Assembly (NCBI GenBank): GCA_903772945.1 | Contig: CAICTM010000272.1 | Location: forward strand, 1 to 64,000 | Length of the DNA stretch: 64,000 bases | DNA from: Seminavis robusta | Lineage: Eukaryota; Bacillariophyta; Bacillariophyceae; Naviculales; Naviculaceae | Direction of reading: 5' to 3' | Part shown: positions 32,532-45,000 of the stretch, piece after piece | Position numbering within the stretch: the stretch's first letter is position 1 | How the letters are laid out: each line of letters begins with the position of its first letter | The notes under the pieces: model-generated | Told to the model about the DNA's origin: nothing | Database searches by the model: none | What the model saw: the letters and a program-made list of their open reading frames with translations, nothing else | Program-made: the position numbers and the translations under genes

Positions 32532-35500
32532 ATGACATCGAGAAGCCCTCACAATCAGCCTTCCTCCAGAGCAAGGAGAGACCTCCACATTAGCAGTGGA
32601 TCTTCCGTGGCAAGTGTCTCCAGTGCCTACAGTGTCACTTCTTCCTTTCGCCATCACCAAAATGCGCCATGGTCTCCACCCACTCCTTCCACGCCAAAGC
32701 CAATGTTGGCCGTGGATTCCACCCATACTCCCAAGACGAGAGGATCTGTGGGCATTATGATTGTGGGATTGGGAGGTGCCAATGGAACCACCCTATTGGC
32801 TGGAATTCTCGCCAATAGACTCAACAGTCAGTGGAGAGGTCCGCAGGGACAACCCATGCAACCAAACTACTATGGATGCATCACACAGTTGAAACAAAAG
32901 GGAAAGTTTGGAGGAGTTGGATTCAAAGATAAAATTCAGGGTCTAGCTGATGCTTCCATGGCGGCTGTTGGAGGATGGGTGAGTTTCTTTATTACATCTC
33001 TAATGTGATCAGCTACTTTCTGTTTGCTAACATCATATCACTTGGATTTGGACGGGAAAAATCAATTTGTAGGATATCAGACCCACCAAGGTTGGAGACG
33101 CTTTGCTTGCTCATCAAATTTTAGATTATGATCTGGTCAGACAGTTAAAGGAGGAAATGAATAAAGTTAAAATATTCAGGGGGGTCTATGATCCTCGCTT
33201 CATTGGACCCTCTCAACATTCAACAGCAACACATGTACTCTCCAATGACGAAGCTTCCAATGACAGTGAAGCACTCAAATGCTTAAGAGCCGATATCCGA
33301 TATTTCAAGTGGAGAAATGGAGTCGTCGGACACACAACAGTCATCTGGAGTGCTTCAGTTGAACCCAATTGTGATTTGCTAGAAAACATACATTCTGCAA
33401 GGGACTTGTTAGAAGCCATTGAAACACATGAAGAACGTCGTGGTGGACCTCTGCCACCCTCATTGTTATACGCCACGGCTGCTCTACTCGAAGGATGCTC
33501 CTTTGTCAATGGTGGCAGCCAAAATACACTGTCTTGTCCTGGACTTGCAGATTTGGCAAGACAACAAGTTGGGGTATACTGCTTGGGGACCGACTTTAAA
33601 GCTGGACAAACCAAATTCAAAACAGCCGCAGTGGAGTACTTGAGAACCATGGGACTCGCACCCCGAGTCATTGCCTCCTCCAATCACCTTGGAAACAACG
33701 ATATGAAAAACCTGGATACTGCCAAGGCCGCAAGCAGTGCCAAACTGAGAGTCAAACAAGACATTTTTGCGCCGTGGGAAGAGGATATAGACCACAAGGT
33801 CAGCATCATGTTCACACCTGAAATCAATGACGACAAACGTGATTTTGTAGAGTACACCAGTCATGCATTTCTGGGGCAAACACACACCATGGTTACCTAC
33901 ACGCGCGCCTCGGATTCGGTACTCTGTGTGCCGCTCATGATTGATGCCGCAGTTTGGTGTGATTTCTTCGCGGGGCGTAGTTGGCCTTATGAAAAGGTGG
34001 CCAAGGCGCTCGCCTACCTTTTCAAGGTACCTGAAGGGGTTGCCAAGGGTGTGGACCCAGGTTTTTTCCGACAAATGCACGAATTGGAGCTGCAAAGTAT
34101 GGCCGCACACGAAGCAAAAACATCAAAGTCCAAAGATGCCACTGTGAAAAAGCGAGTCCGGATCCGGCCAGAGGAGAAAACGACGGAATGGGCTATCCCA
34201 CACGATGCAAGAATAATCTGTGCTGGTCTAGCATGTGTAGACATGCAGCTGAATCATGCCACAGGAGGCGACGGTGGTGAGCACATTGAAACATTTGCCG
34301 GTGAAAAGAGCATTGGCGGAGGAAGGTAAGGATTCCTGTGTAGTGAACTCATGCGTGTGTACGTTTGTGTTGTAACTGATACGTGTTGTAACTGATTCAT
34401 CTGGTGGTTTGGTACAGTGTATCAATGGCTTGCAAAACACTGGCTCGATTGTGTCATGGACCACCGTTGGATGACGAGTACATGCAAGTGACACCACCAG
34501 TGGTGCATTCTGTCATTCCTCTCTGTAAAATTGGCAACGACGATACCGGAAACAAGCTTCTATCACTATTGAAAAACTGCGGAGGCTGTCGGAATGTAGA
34601 TACGACATACACAAAGATTGCCAGACAAAAAGACCCTTCTGCACGGACCGCGTTGGCCGTCTTACCAATCTACCAGGATGGAAGAAGAGGTTGCTTCTTT
34701 GATGCGGCATCCAACAGTACATTCTCTGCTCGTGAGCTGGTGCAGATGATTGGTAGCCTTTCTTCTGGATCCACTGGACCGATGTTGGACTACTCACAAA
34801 TGACAAACGATGAGATTGACGACTACAGAGAACGACTTGAAGTTTTGACTCCCGATTACGGTGCCTTCCTGTTTGGCTACCCACACCTGCTTCCTCAGAT
34901 TCAGGGCGAAGCGCTAGCACAGGTTCTGTTGGAAGCCAGAAGCATTATGATCGACGGTGGCATTATCGCGTTGGACTTGAACGGCGTCCCAGAGGGCACA
35001 TTCCCAATTCGAGAAGGATCAATCCGATCTCTCTCTGATCTGCGCAACGACGCAGTGATTGGAATGGCATTGGAGCACGTCGACATTCTGCACTTGAATG
35101 AAGATGAGCTTTGCTTGCTCACCGGGTGCGAGGTGGTAGGAACAGCTGAATCCGAGTTGGAAGACGAGTATGCCATCGCAATGGCAGTAAACTTGTTTCT
35201 CAATGCTGGCGTCGGAGTTGTAGCCGTTACCAGGGGCTCCAAGGGAAGCTTTGTCAGTTGCAACAATGAAGAGCGATTTCGACGAACTCCAATGCTGTAA
35301 GTTGCTCGATGGGGCTGGCTGTTCCAGCCTTGGACCTTTCCCGATTACTGGTGCTGACACTGTGCTTGCTGTCTTCATTCTCAATCTCTCAGTCCCAACT
35401 CTTGGGTTGATTGCACTGCTAGGGGTAGTGCTTTGCAGCTTCCTCCTGGGACGATCATCAACTCGAACGGAGCTGGCGATTCGTACACTTCGGGGCTCCT

Positions 35501-36068
35501 TGTAGCATCGATGTTGCGACACACAGGGATGACCGTCCCAATTCGGAATGAAGACGGCAGAGACGAAGAGATTTCTCCAAAGAGCCAAATTCCTCCCCTG
35601 AAAGGGAAACTTGCATCCGGCAAGAAGAGGATGACTCCGTACACACTGTACATGCGAGAGAACTACGTTACACTGAAGCAACAATGCAATGACGACAAGA
35701 AAGCCATCTTCACTAAGTGCCATGAGATGTGGGAGAATGAAGCAGACGAAGTTAAATCCATGTACGAGCGCAAAGCTTTGGAAGAAAATGAAGCAGACGC
35801 CGAGAACGAAATATCGAACCGCGTGATAGACGACATGGAAGCTCTTGATTCAACCCAACAATTGACTTCTCCATCTCACGATATCGAAGAGAACCCTCGC
35901 AACCTGTATATGACAAATCGATCGTTGAACCTAGAATCGGCTGTCTTGTTTGCAAGTTTGGTGGCCGCCTACCACATTGACATGTCCACTCGAGACAGAA
36001 AGCACATCGATATGCTACAACTGCTAGAACGCTCCATGGTTTTTCCCACTGGTCTTGAAGAGATCTAG
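32532..36068 (+). CDS. Inositol-3-phosphate synthase fused to a pfkB-type kinase with an inserted HMG box
   Basis: Four exons (32532-32978, 33073-34325, 34418-35296, 35393-36068) join in frame to 1,084 residues; every junction is GT-AG with matching phase. After a Ser-rich leader, residues 71-490 are myo-inositol-3-phosphate synthase: NAD loop [10 protein letters not shown] (78-87), [10 protein letters not shown] (293-302), [12 protein letters not shown] (321-332), SNHLGNND (352-359), DDKRDFVEY (402-410) and YLFKVPE. This converts glucose-6-phosphate to inositol-3-phosphate. After a linker, a pfkB (ribokinase-family) domain starts at about 528 ([29 protein letters not shown]) and keeps the catalytic NGAGD (885-889, base Asp889). 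A basic HMG-box-like segment (about 934-995: [33 protein letters not shown]) sits between NGAGD and the closing kinase helix ([15 protein letters not shown]). The kinase substrate is unknown; inositol is an attractive guess because plant inositol kinase is pfkB-type. Confidence 0.85.
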
Positions 36069-36674
36069 AACCCAGCAACTCACCGAGGGGTACCGATCGG
36101 CTTGGACCCCCTGTGTTGTGCGCTGATGTATAAACTAATCCGGTAGTACCTAAAATACACTAGACTAGAATCGATTTCCCAATGCTTGTGCGTGGTTGAC
36201 GGCTGTGTGTTTGTGGCTTGTACAGAAAAAGGCTGTGTCTGTTGATTCAAAGTGCACTGTGGCAAATGTGTGGTATAGCTGTCTCAATCTGATGCATGAT
36301 TACCTCTGGAACCCACTGCAGCATTCTAGCATTCACATCCCAAAAGCAAGTTGAAACAATCAAAGTGAAGGGAGCAAGGCAGCAAAGCCTGAGTAAAGAG
36401 AACACCAAAGGAGCAAGATGTGTTCTGAAGGAAACAAAGCTCTCCTGGAAAAGGGTTCCTCCCAAACCTAAACTGCCTGCAATATCAAGGACCCAAGGCT
36501 CGGCACTGCTAAAGCACCAGACCTTAGATTTAACAGCTCTGCGGCGTTATCCAACCGACTTGCGATCTCCCATCCATCTCAACCGAGTCTGATCACCATC
36601 ACATCTTAATTCTGCAATGGCCAGCCAGCTAGCTACTTGAGCTTTGGATTGATTATTCTTATCATCAAGCAACC
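36069..36674. other. Intergenic
   Basis: About 600 bp between two tandem plus-strand genes. No supported gene; a 98-codon frame at 36296-36592 has no recognisable features. Confidence 0.45.
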
Positions 36675-37879
36675 ATGTCCTCTGTCTTTGTACGAAGATT
36701 TCACCGAGCTTTACCGGCTGCAGCCACAGCTGGTTCAGGGAGGGCAGTCCGTTCCCTTTGTCGACAGCCACCGTCTTTTGGAGTGAAATTAGCCAACAAC
36801 CCGCTATTGGCCCATACAACCAGAAACTTCTTTGACTTTGCAGTCAAGGAAGACAACCGCATCCGAGAGATTATTGTAAACCCCGACAGCCTTGGAAGCA
36901 AGATCAAGCCAGGAAATCTTATTGACAAGTACAACAAGAGGGCCAAGGAAACAAGGACGGTGCCTGTTGAGCTAGAAAAAGGGTACTTCTGGATGATCAA
37001 GGACCTCCAGGAAACCAAAGGCAAACCAACCCTCTCCAATCCACATCTTATACCCGCTGAAAAGGCTCAACTCTTTCCCAGGGTCCTTGCTGGAGTTTCT
37101 ACACTTGCCGGTAAAGATGTGGAGATTCCAGAGTTTTTCCTCAGGAGGAATCGTGAGTGCTGCCAAGAGGCTGCCAAGTGAAGCTTCCTGGTACCCAATT
37201 GTCTGCAAAAGGTATTGATAGAGAGACTCACTAACCAATCAAATTCTTGCTGGTCCATTGGTTTTGTAATTATAGGTTCAAGGGATGAACATGCACAATG
37301 CACTCTGGTTGCATTGAGTTGCCGAGATCACGGGTTTCAGAGCCTGAAAACCTGGACAGAGCCATTTCAAGAAGCGTTTCAGGACAACCCTCGAGGGGAG
37401 GTTGTTCGTAAGTATGGACAAAAGTGCGCGGGATTAGCTGTTGCAATGTTCTCTAACTAGCAAGTTTTTTCTCGGCGCTCTTTTCAGACCTTCACATCAC
37501 AGAGGGCTGGTTCAGTGCTAGCGTTCTGGGGTCCCTAATCACTCGCATGGTCAGGAATAATACACCAGTAGAGCATCACGACAATACACTGATATGCTTA
37601 CGGAAAGACCTGGAGGACTTTAGAGACGCATTGAGAATTCACAATGTCATGTGCGGGTACATCTTTCTTCTGGACGGTATTGGTAAAGTCAGATTTGCTG
37701 GCAGCGGCGAAGCCTCTGAAGCTGAGAAAGTTCGTCTGGTCCAGTTTGCGCAGGACCTGACCCAGGTTAGTGGAAGAAGGAATAAAGGCCTCGCAAAGAA
37801 GCTGCCATCGAGAGAAGCGGATGATGGCGATGAAAGCAAGTCAAAGCGAAGAAAGGCCAAGCGAAGGCCAGATCAGTGA
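36675..37879 (+). CDS. ATP10: Mitochondrial ATP synthase assembly factor ATP10
   Basis: Three exons (36675-37152, 37276-37407, 37488-37879) join to 333 residues. ATP10 is an inner-membrane assembly factor (chaperone) for the Fo sector of ATP synthase, associating with Atp6 in yeast. Family features visible here: AEKAQLFPRVLAGVSTLAGKD before the core, CTLVALSCRDHGFQSLKTW with PFQEAF, HLHITEGWF, and the closing CGYIFLLDGIGKVRFAGSG, equivalent to the usual 'GY.FL.D..G.IRW.G.G'. The N-terminus (FVRRFHRALPAAATAGSGRAVRSLCR) is a typical Arg/Ala-rich matrix presequence. The C-terminal tail is strongly basic (KSKRRKAKRRPDQ), which is unusual and could be an RNA or membrane contact. Exon junctions restore the family sequence in each case. 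Confidence 0.85.
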
Positions 37880-37986
37880 ACCCCGTTGCGGTCAGCAGAA
37901 CGCCGTTTCGTTGCCAATCATGGAGCTACCGGTACCGGTATAAGCTAGCTACTATAGGAAGGCGATGAATTCTTCTTTGCTACTAC

Positions 37987-40549
37987 TTAAACCCATACAG
38001 CTTGGACTGATTTCTTGATTCGTTTCATGATATCCTTGGTCTTGCGCAGAGCTGGATGCCCGGCATCTAGATTTGCTTTCTGCCACTTCAATACGGGGGC
38101 ACAGCATTTCAAGGCGTCCTCATAGTTGCCAAGACCAAAGTGGAGAAACCCTATTGTTCCGGTTGTTTCGACTGTGATGGGAGTCCCCGGTCCGAATCGT
38201 TTGATTTGAGAACGTAACACACCACTCAAAATCTATAAACAAAAGGCAAAGTGAGCATATCTGATCTTTTCGAATGAATAGCAGCGCACCACGCCTTTCG
38301 TAACTAATTACCTGTACTGCTTTTTGCGGTTGTGCATTGAAGGCCCATGCCAGTGCCAGACTCACGAGGCACGCCAAGACGGTGTCATCGTCTGCCCTGA
38401 AAATGGTTGTCTGTAGCAACAGCGCCTCCTCGTAAACAGACACTGCCAAATCATAGTCTCCTCGTTTGATGTGTATCTTTCCCATGTTGCCCAAGATCAC
38501 AGCGGCACCAAAGACATTTGCCTCTCTTCGAACCGCACCCTGCAACCACATGCGTTGTATTTCCAGAGCATCGGTGAAATTTTTCAACGCCCCAGTATCG
38601 TCCCCTCTCTGGTACCGTGCCACCCCCAGATTGGAAAGAACCTTGGCCTTGCAAATGTTGCCGTCGACAAAAATATCCCCTGCTGCCAGGAAGGAAGCTT
38701 CTGCTAGATCAAATTTTTCCACTGCGAAATAGGCATACCCCTGCCGTACCAATGAAACGGCAATATCTGGATGTTTGTCCGGGAGAAATTGCAATCTTGC
38801 TTGGATTGCTTTGCCAATACTTTCCAGGGCCTCTTCGTACTTGTCTTGCCACATGAGGATGACTGTCATATTGTGCAAGGTCACTCCTTCTAAATGTCTC
38901 AAAGGATCCTCTTCTTGTATTTGAATACCACGTAGCAACTTGTTGAAAATCAGCATGGCCTCATCGAATCTTCCATGCTGCAGAGGGACACTTGCCAGAT
39001 CGTGTACGGCTTGCAAATGTAGTGCGTTGCTAATCATGAAAGTATCTTCATCGACGTCAATGGGCACACTGCAGGACGCGGCCATTTCCAGAATGTTTTC
39101 TCCCGACTGATCGACATCTTCTACGGATGACATGAGGGAAGGTTTGGGCGGTGGTTTGTTTTCTGCTCCCCACATGGATCCCCAGAGTTTGTGTCGAGGA
39201 ATGATTTCTTCAGTGGTGGAATGGGAATGCTCTTCTTCATCGGTTAATTGCATGAGAGGCAGTTGTTCGGGACTATAGTTGCAGCGTTCGGGAGACTGAT
39301 GGTTTTCGCCACTGCAAAAGAGGTAGTTACTAGCGTCATCGACATCCACAACAGTGCAGCTATTGGTTGCAGTAGTAGTAGCAGGTGCAGCCGTACTGTT
39401 CCAGTTTGCGTATTGTTGTTCTCTTGGAGGAGGAACGTCGAGTGTGACAATCCAGCGATCATCTCGAAAGAATCCTTCCAGTACAATTTCTGGAGACTTT
39501 CGTCCTGCAGTGGCATTCCACATCATGTCGGTCACCATTTGCTTGGTAGAGTAGTGTGTGGATCGTCCGGCAAACGAGAATGATGGTGCTGGTTCCCAGG
39601 GCGTGCAGGAAGCGTCGCTTTTGGATCCCGATGGCTGTCGTTCTAGAGAGATGAGATTGGCAGGCCCCAGAGACAGGTAATCCATTCCATCTAGACGTCC
39701 CCTTAGGGCATCATCCAGCATTGTTTGTCGCTCTTGTTTAACGACGACTTGTTTGGAGGATTGTTTTTGCTGTTTGTTTCGAAACTGAGCCTTGGATGGA
39801 AAGTCCATACTAGCAATTCTTCTTCTCGAGGGTGGCGAAGTGACGGAGGATGGTTCCCCATTGTCGTTGTTTCTGAAATCTTCTGATTTGGAGTGTGTTC
39901 GTGGAATGGGTGGTGAATCTTCTCCTGGATCAATCTCTCCCAGTTGTTTTCTGCCGGCAGTGCTGGTACTCTGTGGAATTCCAATAAACTGTTTGAGTTT
40001 TTTCCAAGGAGATTTGTTTTTGTTTGCATTTTCTTCGCCCATTTGTTGTTGTTGTGGTACTTGTTGTTGTCGATTGGATGCTTTGACCGTGTCTAGACTG
40101 CACACTGTGGGGGTGGGAGTTTGTCCCATGGATTCACTGTTGAAGGAAAAATTGTCGACGTCGTTGGTGGTGCTACTGATAATCTGAAGACTCGGAGCGT
40201 AGTAGGGTCTGGCTAAAATTTCACTGGCGGTGGTGTCGCCATCGCACACATCTCGACTGCTGCTGGCATTATTATTAATAGTTGTACGAGTACTACCGGT
40301 AGTAGTACTGACTCCAACCGTAGGAGTTGACTGTTGTGAGGAAGGACTGGTCTTGTTTGTCTTGGGAGTTCTCAACTTGATCAGATTCGATATTCTCTTC
40401 TTGACACTGGCAGAGGAGGACGAGGAGGGAGTATTAATAGTGATGGTGGGTCGAGTACCAGCACTGGAAGTCGGAGAAGAAAAGGCTTTGGCCGCCAATG
40501 CGGCGGCGTCTTCGGCCGTCACTTCGATTGACCTTTCTCGGGCTGACAT
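37987..40549 (-). CDS. TPR-repeat protein with long disordered N-terminus
   Basis: Two exons (40549-38312 and 38232-37987; 79-bp intron, phase 0) give 827 residues. The first 500 or so residues are low-complexity and Ser/Thr/Gln-rich. The C-terminal 300 hold several tetratricopeptide repeats of the kinesin-light-chain kind (DKYEEALESIGKAIQARLQFL, GDDTGALKNFTDALEIQR, GDYDLAVSVYEEALLLQTTIF), ending in exon 2 with GNYEDALKCCAPVLKWQKANL. TPRs mediate protein-protein contacts; no catalytic domain is visible. The start is the ATG at 40549, next to a GCTAGCTA run. The gene converges on ATP10 with 107 bp between stops. I do not recognise an orthologue with a known function. Confidence 0.8.
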
Positions 40550-41056
40550 CTAGCTAGCTATTAATAGTACTGTAGCTATATACGGTAGAGACACAAATGT
40601 GGTGGGCGGAATGAATTTTAGAGAGCATGTAGCATGCATGCATTCAGAGACGCAACCAATGATGGAGACGCCCAAAGACACAACAGAAACAACCTTCACC
40701 AACTCTCTTCACACAAAAGAGAAGACAGAAAATTTTGAGAGGAGCAGGCACGCCGGGTAACAAGATTGAAAAGGTACCGATTCGATTCGATTCACTCCTC
40801 TATTGGTACCGGTACAATGTAGGGATCGGGATAACTCTGATCCACTCCTTTTTTCTTTGCCATTTTGTCGACAGCTGGTGCCTCCTCTTCTTGTTGCTTT
40901 CTGTTGAGACTGGTCCTACAACGAGCTAGACTACATAGTTGGCTCCTGTTGCTATTGATTTGCTTGCCTGTGGAATCGAATCCATTGCTAGCTAGCTAGA
41001 TTGGTGTTACCCCTCTTCCTCCAAAAATAGGAAATTCAAGCACGCGGTTATCTACA
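40550..41056. promoter_or_regulatory. Divergent promoter region
   Basis: About 500 bp between start codons on opposite strands. It contains ACCGGTACCGG-like palindromes (about 40806-40815) and GCTA runs, neither with proven function. Confidence 0.35.
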
Positions 41057-41563
41057 ATGGTGGAAATCGAAGAACTGCCCGCAGACTCCGCAGAACCCGC
41101 CGCTTCTGCGGCACCTACATTAGCGACCAAGAAGAAGTCCCAGTCCAAGGAAGAAACAAAAGAAGATCAACTACCGCCGCCTCCACCGGGATACAAGTAT
41201 CGAAAAACCAAAAAGGATTTGCCATCGGTCTCGCATTTGTTGGCGCATGGATCCCCCGAATCACAAGGAAGACCCAAAACCTGGTGCGATATCTACGGGT
41301 ATCCCATCTTTTTGGCCGTTTGTTTTGCTATTTCCCTCCTCATTTTCCATTATGCGCCCCATGAGAAGAGTGTACAACCCAGAGGAAAATTCCACAAACA
41401 ATACAAAATGGCTCAGTTGCAGCAACAACGACAGCAAGAAATGATGGAAGCAGCCAACGGGCAACCTCAACAATCTGACTCTTCGACAACTGTTACTGAT
41501 AATAACATCCAAGTGGATGTGAAACCAGAAGCAACCACGGGTGCCGCAGAAGGGGAGCTGTAA
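41057..41563 (+). CDS. Single-span membrane protein of unknown function
   Basis: A single exon of 168 residues with a good start context (TCTACAATGG). The N-terminal half is charged and Pro-rich (QLPPPPPGYKYRKTKKDLP). One transmembrane helix follows at about residues 77-95 (YPIFLAVCFAISLLIFHYA), then a Gln-rich C-terminal tail. There is no signal peptide, so it is probably a tail-side or type II anchored protein. I recognise no family. Codon use and composition look like a real gene and it is divergent from the TPR gene. Confidence 0.6.
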   Translation: MVEIEELPADSAEPAASAAPTLATKKKSQSKEETKEDQLPPPPPGYKYRKTKKDLPSVSHLLAHGSPESQGRPKTWCDIYGYPIFLAVCFAISLLIFHYAPHEKSVQPRGKFHKQYKMAQLQQQRQQEMMEAANGQPQQSDSSTTVTDNNIQVDVKPEATTGAAEGEL

Positions 41564-42013
41564 ACCGATTTCATGTCCAACTTCACGGGTCTTTTCCTCC
41601 CTTTTCAAAATGATTTCATCAATCCACACTACATGTACATCTAGTTTCTTCTTTTTGTTTGCCAAACGGTTCTTCGTAGCACGATGGCATATCTTCATGA
41701 ATGTATCGCGCTATCATACTCCTGTTCGTAGTCATCGCAGCTACGAGAGACAGCGCTGTTTCCTGTCCTACCTACGGTATGCATAGCTACTAGATGAACC
41801 GGTATGGCAGAACACACTATTGCTACATATCTTAAATAGTAGCCGGACTTGAAAAGATAATTGAGACCTCCAGGAGACCTAACAATCATCTATTCGGATG
41901 GGCCAGCAAAGACTGCAACGATGGGCATGATACTACGAGTACAATAGGTACAGGACAACTATCTAATAAAATAGCAAACTCAAACCAAACCTTCTACACT
42001 ATACTTTCCCGTT
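41564..42013. other. Convergent intergenic region
   Basis: About 450 bp between two converging genes; no supported coding sequence. Confidence 0.45.
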
Positions 42014-45000
42014 CTACGACTGCAGATTCTCTTCGATCTCCATGAGCATCTTGTTCGTGACTTTGATTTGAAGTGCACAGGCAATCAAGATATCAGGATT
42101 CAACAGTGTAGCATCTGGGAACGTGTTGAGGTATGTCATCATACCCTCAAGTTCGTGGTTCAAAAGAATCGGTTGGCTCAGGAACAAAATGGCAGTGCCA
42201 ACGCGAAAGAAGATCTTGAAACTTCGTTCAACCAGCCAAATATCCCAAATGTGGCATACTGTCGCCGATGGCATCGAAGGCAAATACAAGAACAGCGTCT
42301 GAAACCAACCAAGGGCGAACAGTCCAACATTGAGTTCGTGGTGCTCAAAGTGGTCCGCAAGCACTGGAAGCTTCAATTGGATCAGCTTTTCGAAAACACG
42401 ACAACATGTCTTGAGGCATCGTAGTTCAGGCCAGTACATATGTCGCAGGTTGAACGTGGTGAAGAGACAATCCATGACACGGTAGATCGTTTCTTCGACA
42501 ACCAATGTATTGTCAGTCTCTTCCATAAGTTTCGATACTGCTTCTTCATCGAAAACTTCAGGAAACTTGGGTGCAGAGAGAATTGAAGCGGGGAGAGTAC
42601 CGTGTGCAGCCCTCCAGCAAACGGTTTCTTGCAGAATGCGAAGCAGATGAGCCACAACATAGTCCATTCCTTGACAGTAGCCAACATCCAAGTGTGTTGC
42701 CGCTAATCCATGAAGGATGAACGCGAGCTTGTTTTGCAGATCAGCTTTCATCTCATCCGTCAATGCATTCCCACCCAACACAAGCAAATCGGTGGAGACG
42801 ACGTCCTTGCCCTTCTTCCTTCCGTCGTCGTTCCTGGTGGATCTGTCCTCTCCGTCAGCAGTTCCGTTGCAGCTTCCAGCGAAGCTAGGAACAGGTGAAA
42901 CGCCTCCCCAGTCGCTAACGGTGTCGGTTCTAGTTTGACTGGCTTCACTTTCGCTGTCAAAAACAGTCGACAGTCGACCTGAGGAAGGTGGCGGGTTGCC
43001 GTCTCCTTTGACGCCTCGTTTCATGATACGGTTTTTCCCCCAGGTTACAAGGGCTCGGACAATCGAATCAGTTCGCAGCCGGGAACCTGTCTTATGGGGT
43101 GGCATATTGCCAAACGCCCTGGCCACATCCCTTTGGATAACATTGTGGTATTTCCCAGTCCGTCCAGCTTCTTCGAGACTCATCAACTGGTCTCTGTTTT
43201 CGCTCGCATTTTGTGTTGCTCCTGTTGTTTCACTGCATTTCTCCAGAATCACCCACAGCCAAAATGAAGGCCGCACGTGCATGCTTAGGCCTCCAAGTCT
43301 CACTGCGTCCCGCATCAAGATTTGCTCATTTTTGTCGACGAAACTGTGACAACTCCTGCTGGTCATCTTCATCCTACACACAGCGACAGGATCACCCAGA
43401 TAGTCCAAAATGACAGCCAGCATCTTGGGTTCGTGTTGTACCAATGATTCGAATGGACTTGGGTGTTCATCTGGTACAATCCATTTCTGTTCGCCGAGGA
43501 GACCACCTTTTGTTTTGGTGGCATCTTCGTTTGACTTGCTCTTCTTGGAGGCTGCCGTACTCCGTGTAGCTTCGATCAAATCAAAACTGGAGGCGCCTGA
43601 TGACTTTGTGTCGGAAGGCTCGACAACGTCCGCACAATCGTTGTCGACCCCACCGCAAACTTGTGCGCAGAAGATGACTATCTTGTCGGCAGGACATAGA
43701 CGAAACACGATCCGTTGCATCGTCGTAGGGTCGGCGCTCTCTCCGTTCTTAGGGGTGCCGTGGATAGATGTAGTAACCAGGTCAAGTAAGAAAGGGTTTT
43801 CTTCACCGAAAGGACTAGGTATACCCGCAGCCTTTGATACCCGATGAATGAAACTAACGAAATTGGCAGCAACAACCGACGAGGACTTTTGACCAGAGGA
43901 ACGCCCAACCGTGAATGGTCTCATTTTCTTTCGTGGGCTGAGTGGTGCATTTCTCTTTGCCCGTTCGTCGTTTTCAACTTGGATCTTTGCATTAACTTTT
44001 TCTGCAGTGTGATCGCAAAGCTTGTTAAGGTTCTCGTCGACCTTCAGCAGATTTGAAATTACAGTGCGGATGGCACTGTCCGAAGTGTCCAGCAAAGCCT
44101 CTTGGGTTTTGACTTGCAAGACTCGTACAGTGAGCCACCTGTGCATCTGCATCAGTTCCGACTCGACAGACACCGATGAACTTGACGTGGCTGCAAAAGT
44201 GATCGACCCCTGGCGATCCTCCATGGGCTTCTTTGCATAAACCCCGTTCCGCCACGGACTAAATGCACCGCCGGAGAGATCACGAACAAAGCTGTGTTCC
44301 TCTCTTGACGGACTGCTCACAGCAAAATCCTTGAGAATCCCTGTTTTCTCCGCAATCAGATCTGATAGAGTATCCTTAGAGGAAAATTCTCGACTGTCCT
44401 GACCAAAGAACAGCCTGGCAGCTTCTTCGCCACCAGGGATTCTTTGGATATTGTCGTGGAGGTTTTCACCAATTTCAGGTGCACAAAACAAGGATGGCAA
44501 ATCGGTGGTTTCTTCCGCGTCATCACCAGCGTGTTGTGGCAGATTCGATCGAGATGCAGAATACGTTTCTTCAAAAGTCACCGCTGCGGCGTGGCTTGCC
44601 ATTGCCACCTTTTCTGCCATCTTTGTGTCGTGAATGATTGGAGAGGATGTCGGGGTGCTCGTTCTCTGAACATCATCGACATCCTCACGTGTCTTCCCAT
44701 TGTTTGTGGGGGACATGGACAAACTAGGCGATGTCAAAGTCTCTAAGAAAGAGGCGGATGAGCCTAGAAACACATCGTCAGTAAGACAGGACAGAACGAG
44801 AGAAAAGTAGATTGTCCAATACGGCAAAACTCACCAGAGGCATTCGTCATGGGATTGTCATTGATAGCAAGGTTCAACTCTGTCCGCAATATCTGTGGTG
44901 GCTCGACATCAACTGTGCTTGGTTCCCCGGCTTCATCGTCCTGCCCAGACCTTGTCTCGTCAACTGAAGTTTCCATGCTAGTTGAAGCAATTGCGTCATT

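Noticed and set aside
35297-35428. Alternative intron end at TAG 35427-35428
   Set aside because: It also keeps frame, but the acceptor at 35391-35392 has a much better pyrimidine tract and keeps an open exon; transcripts would decide.
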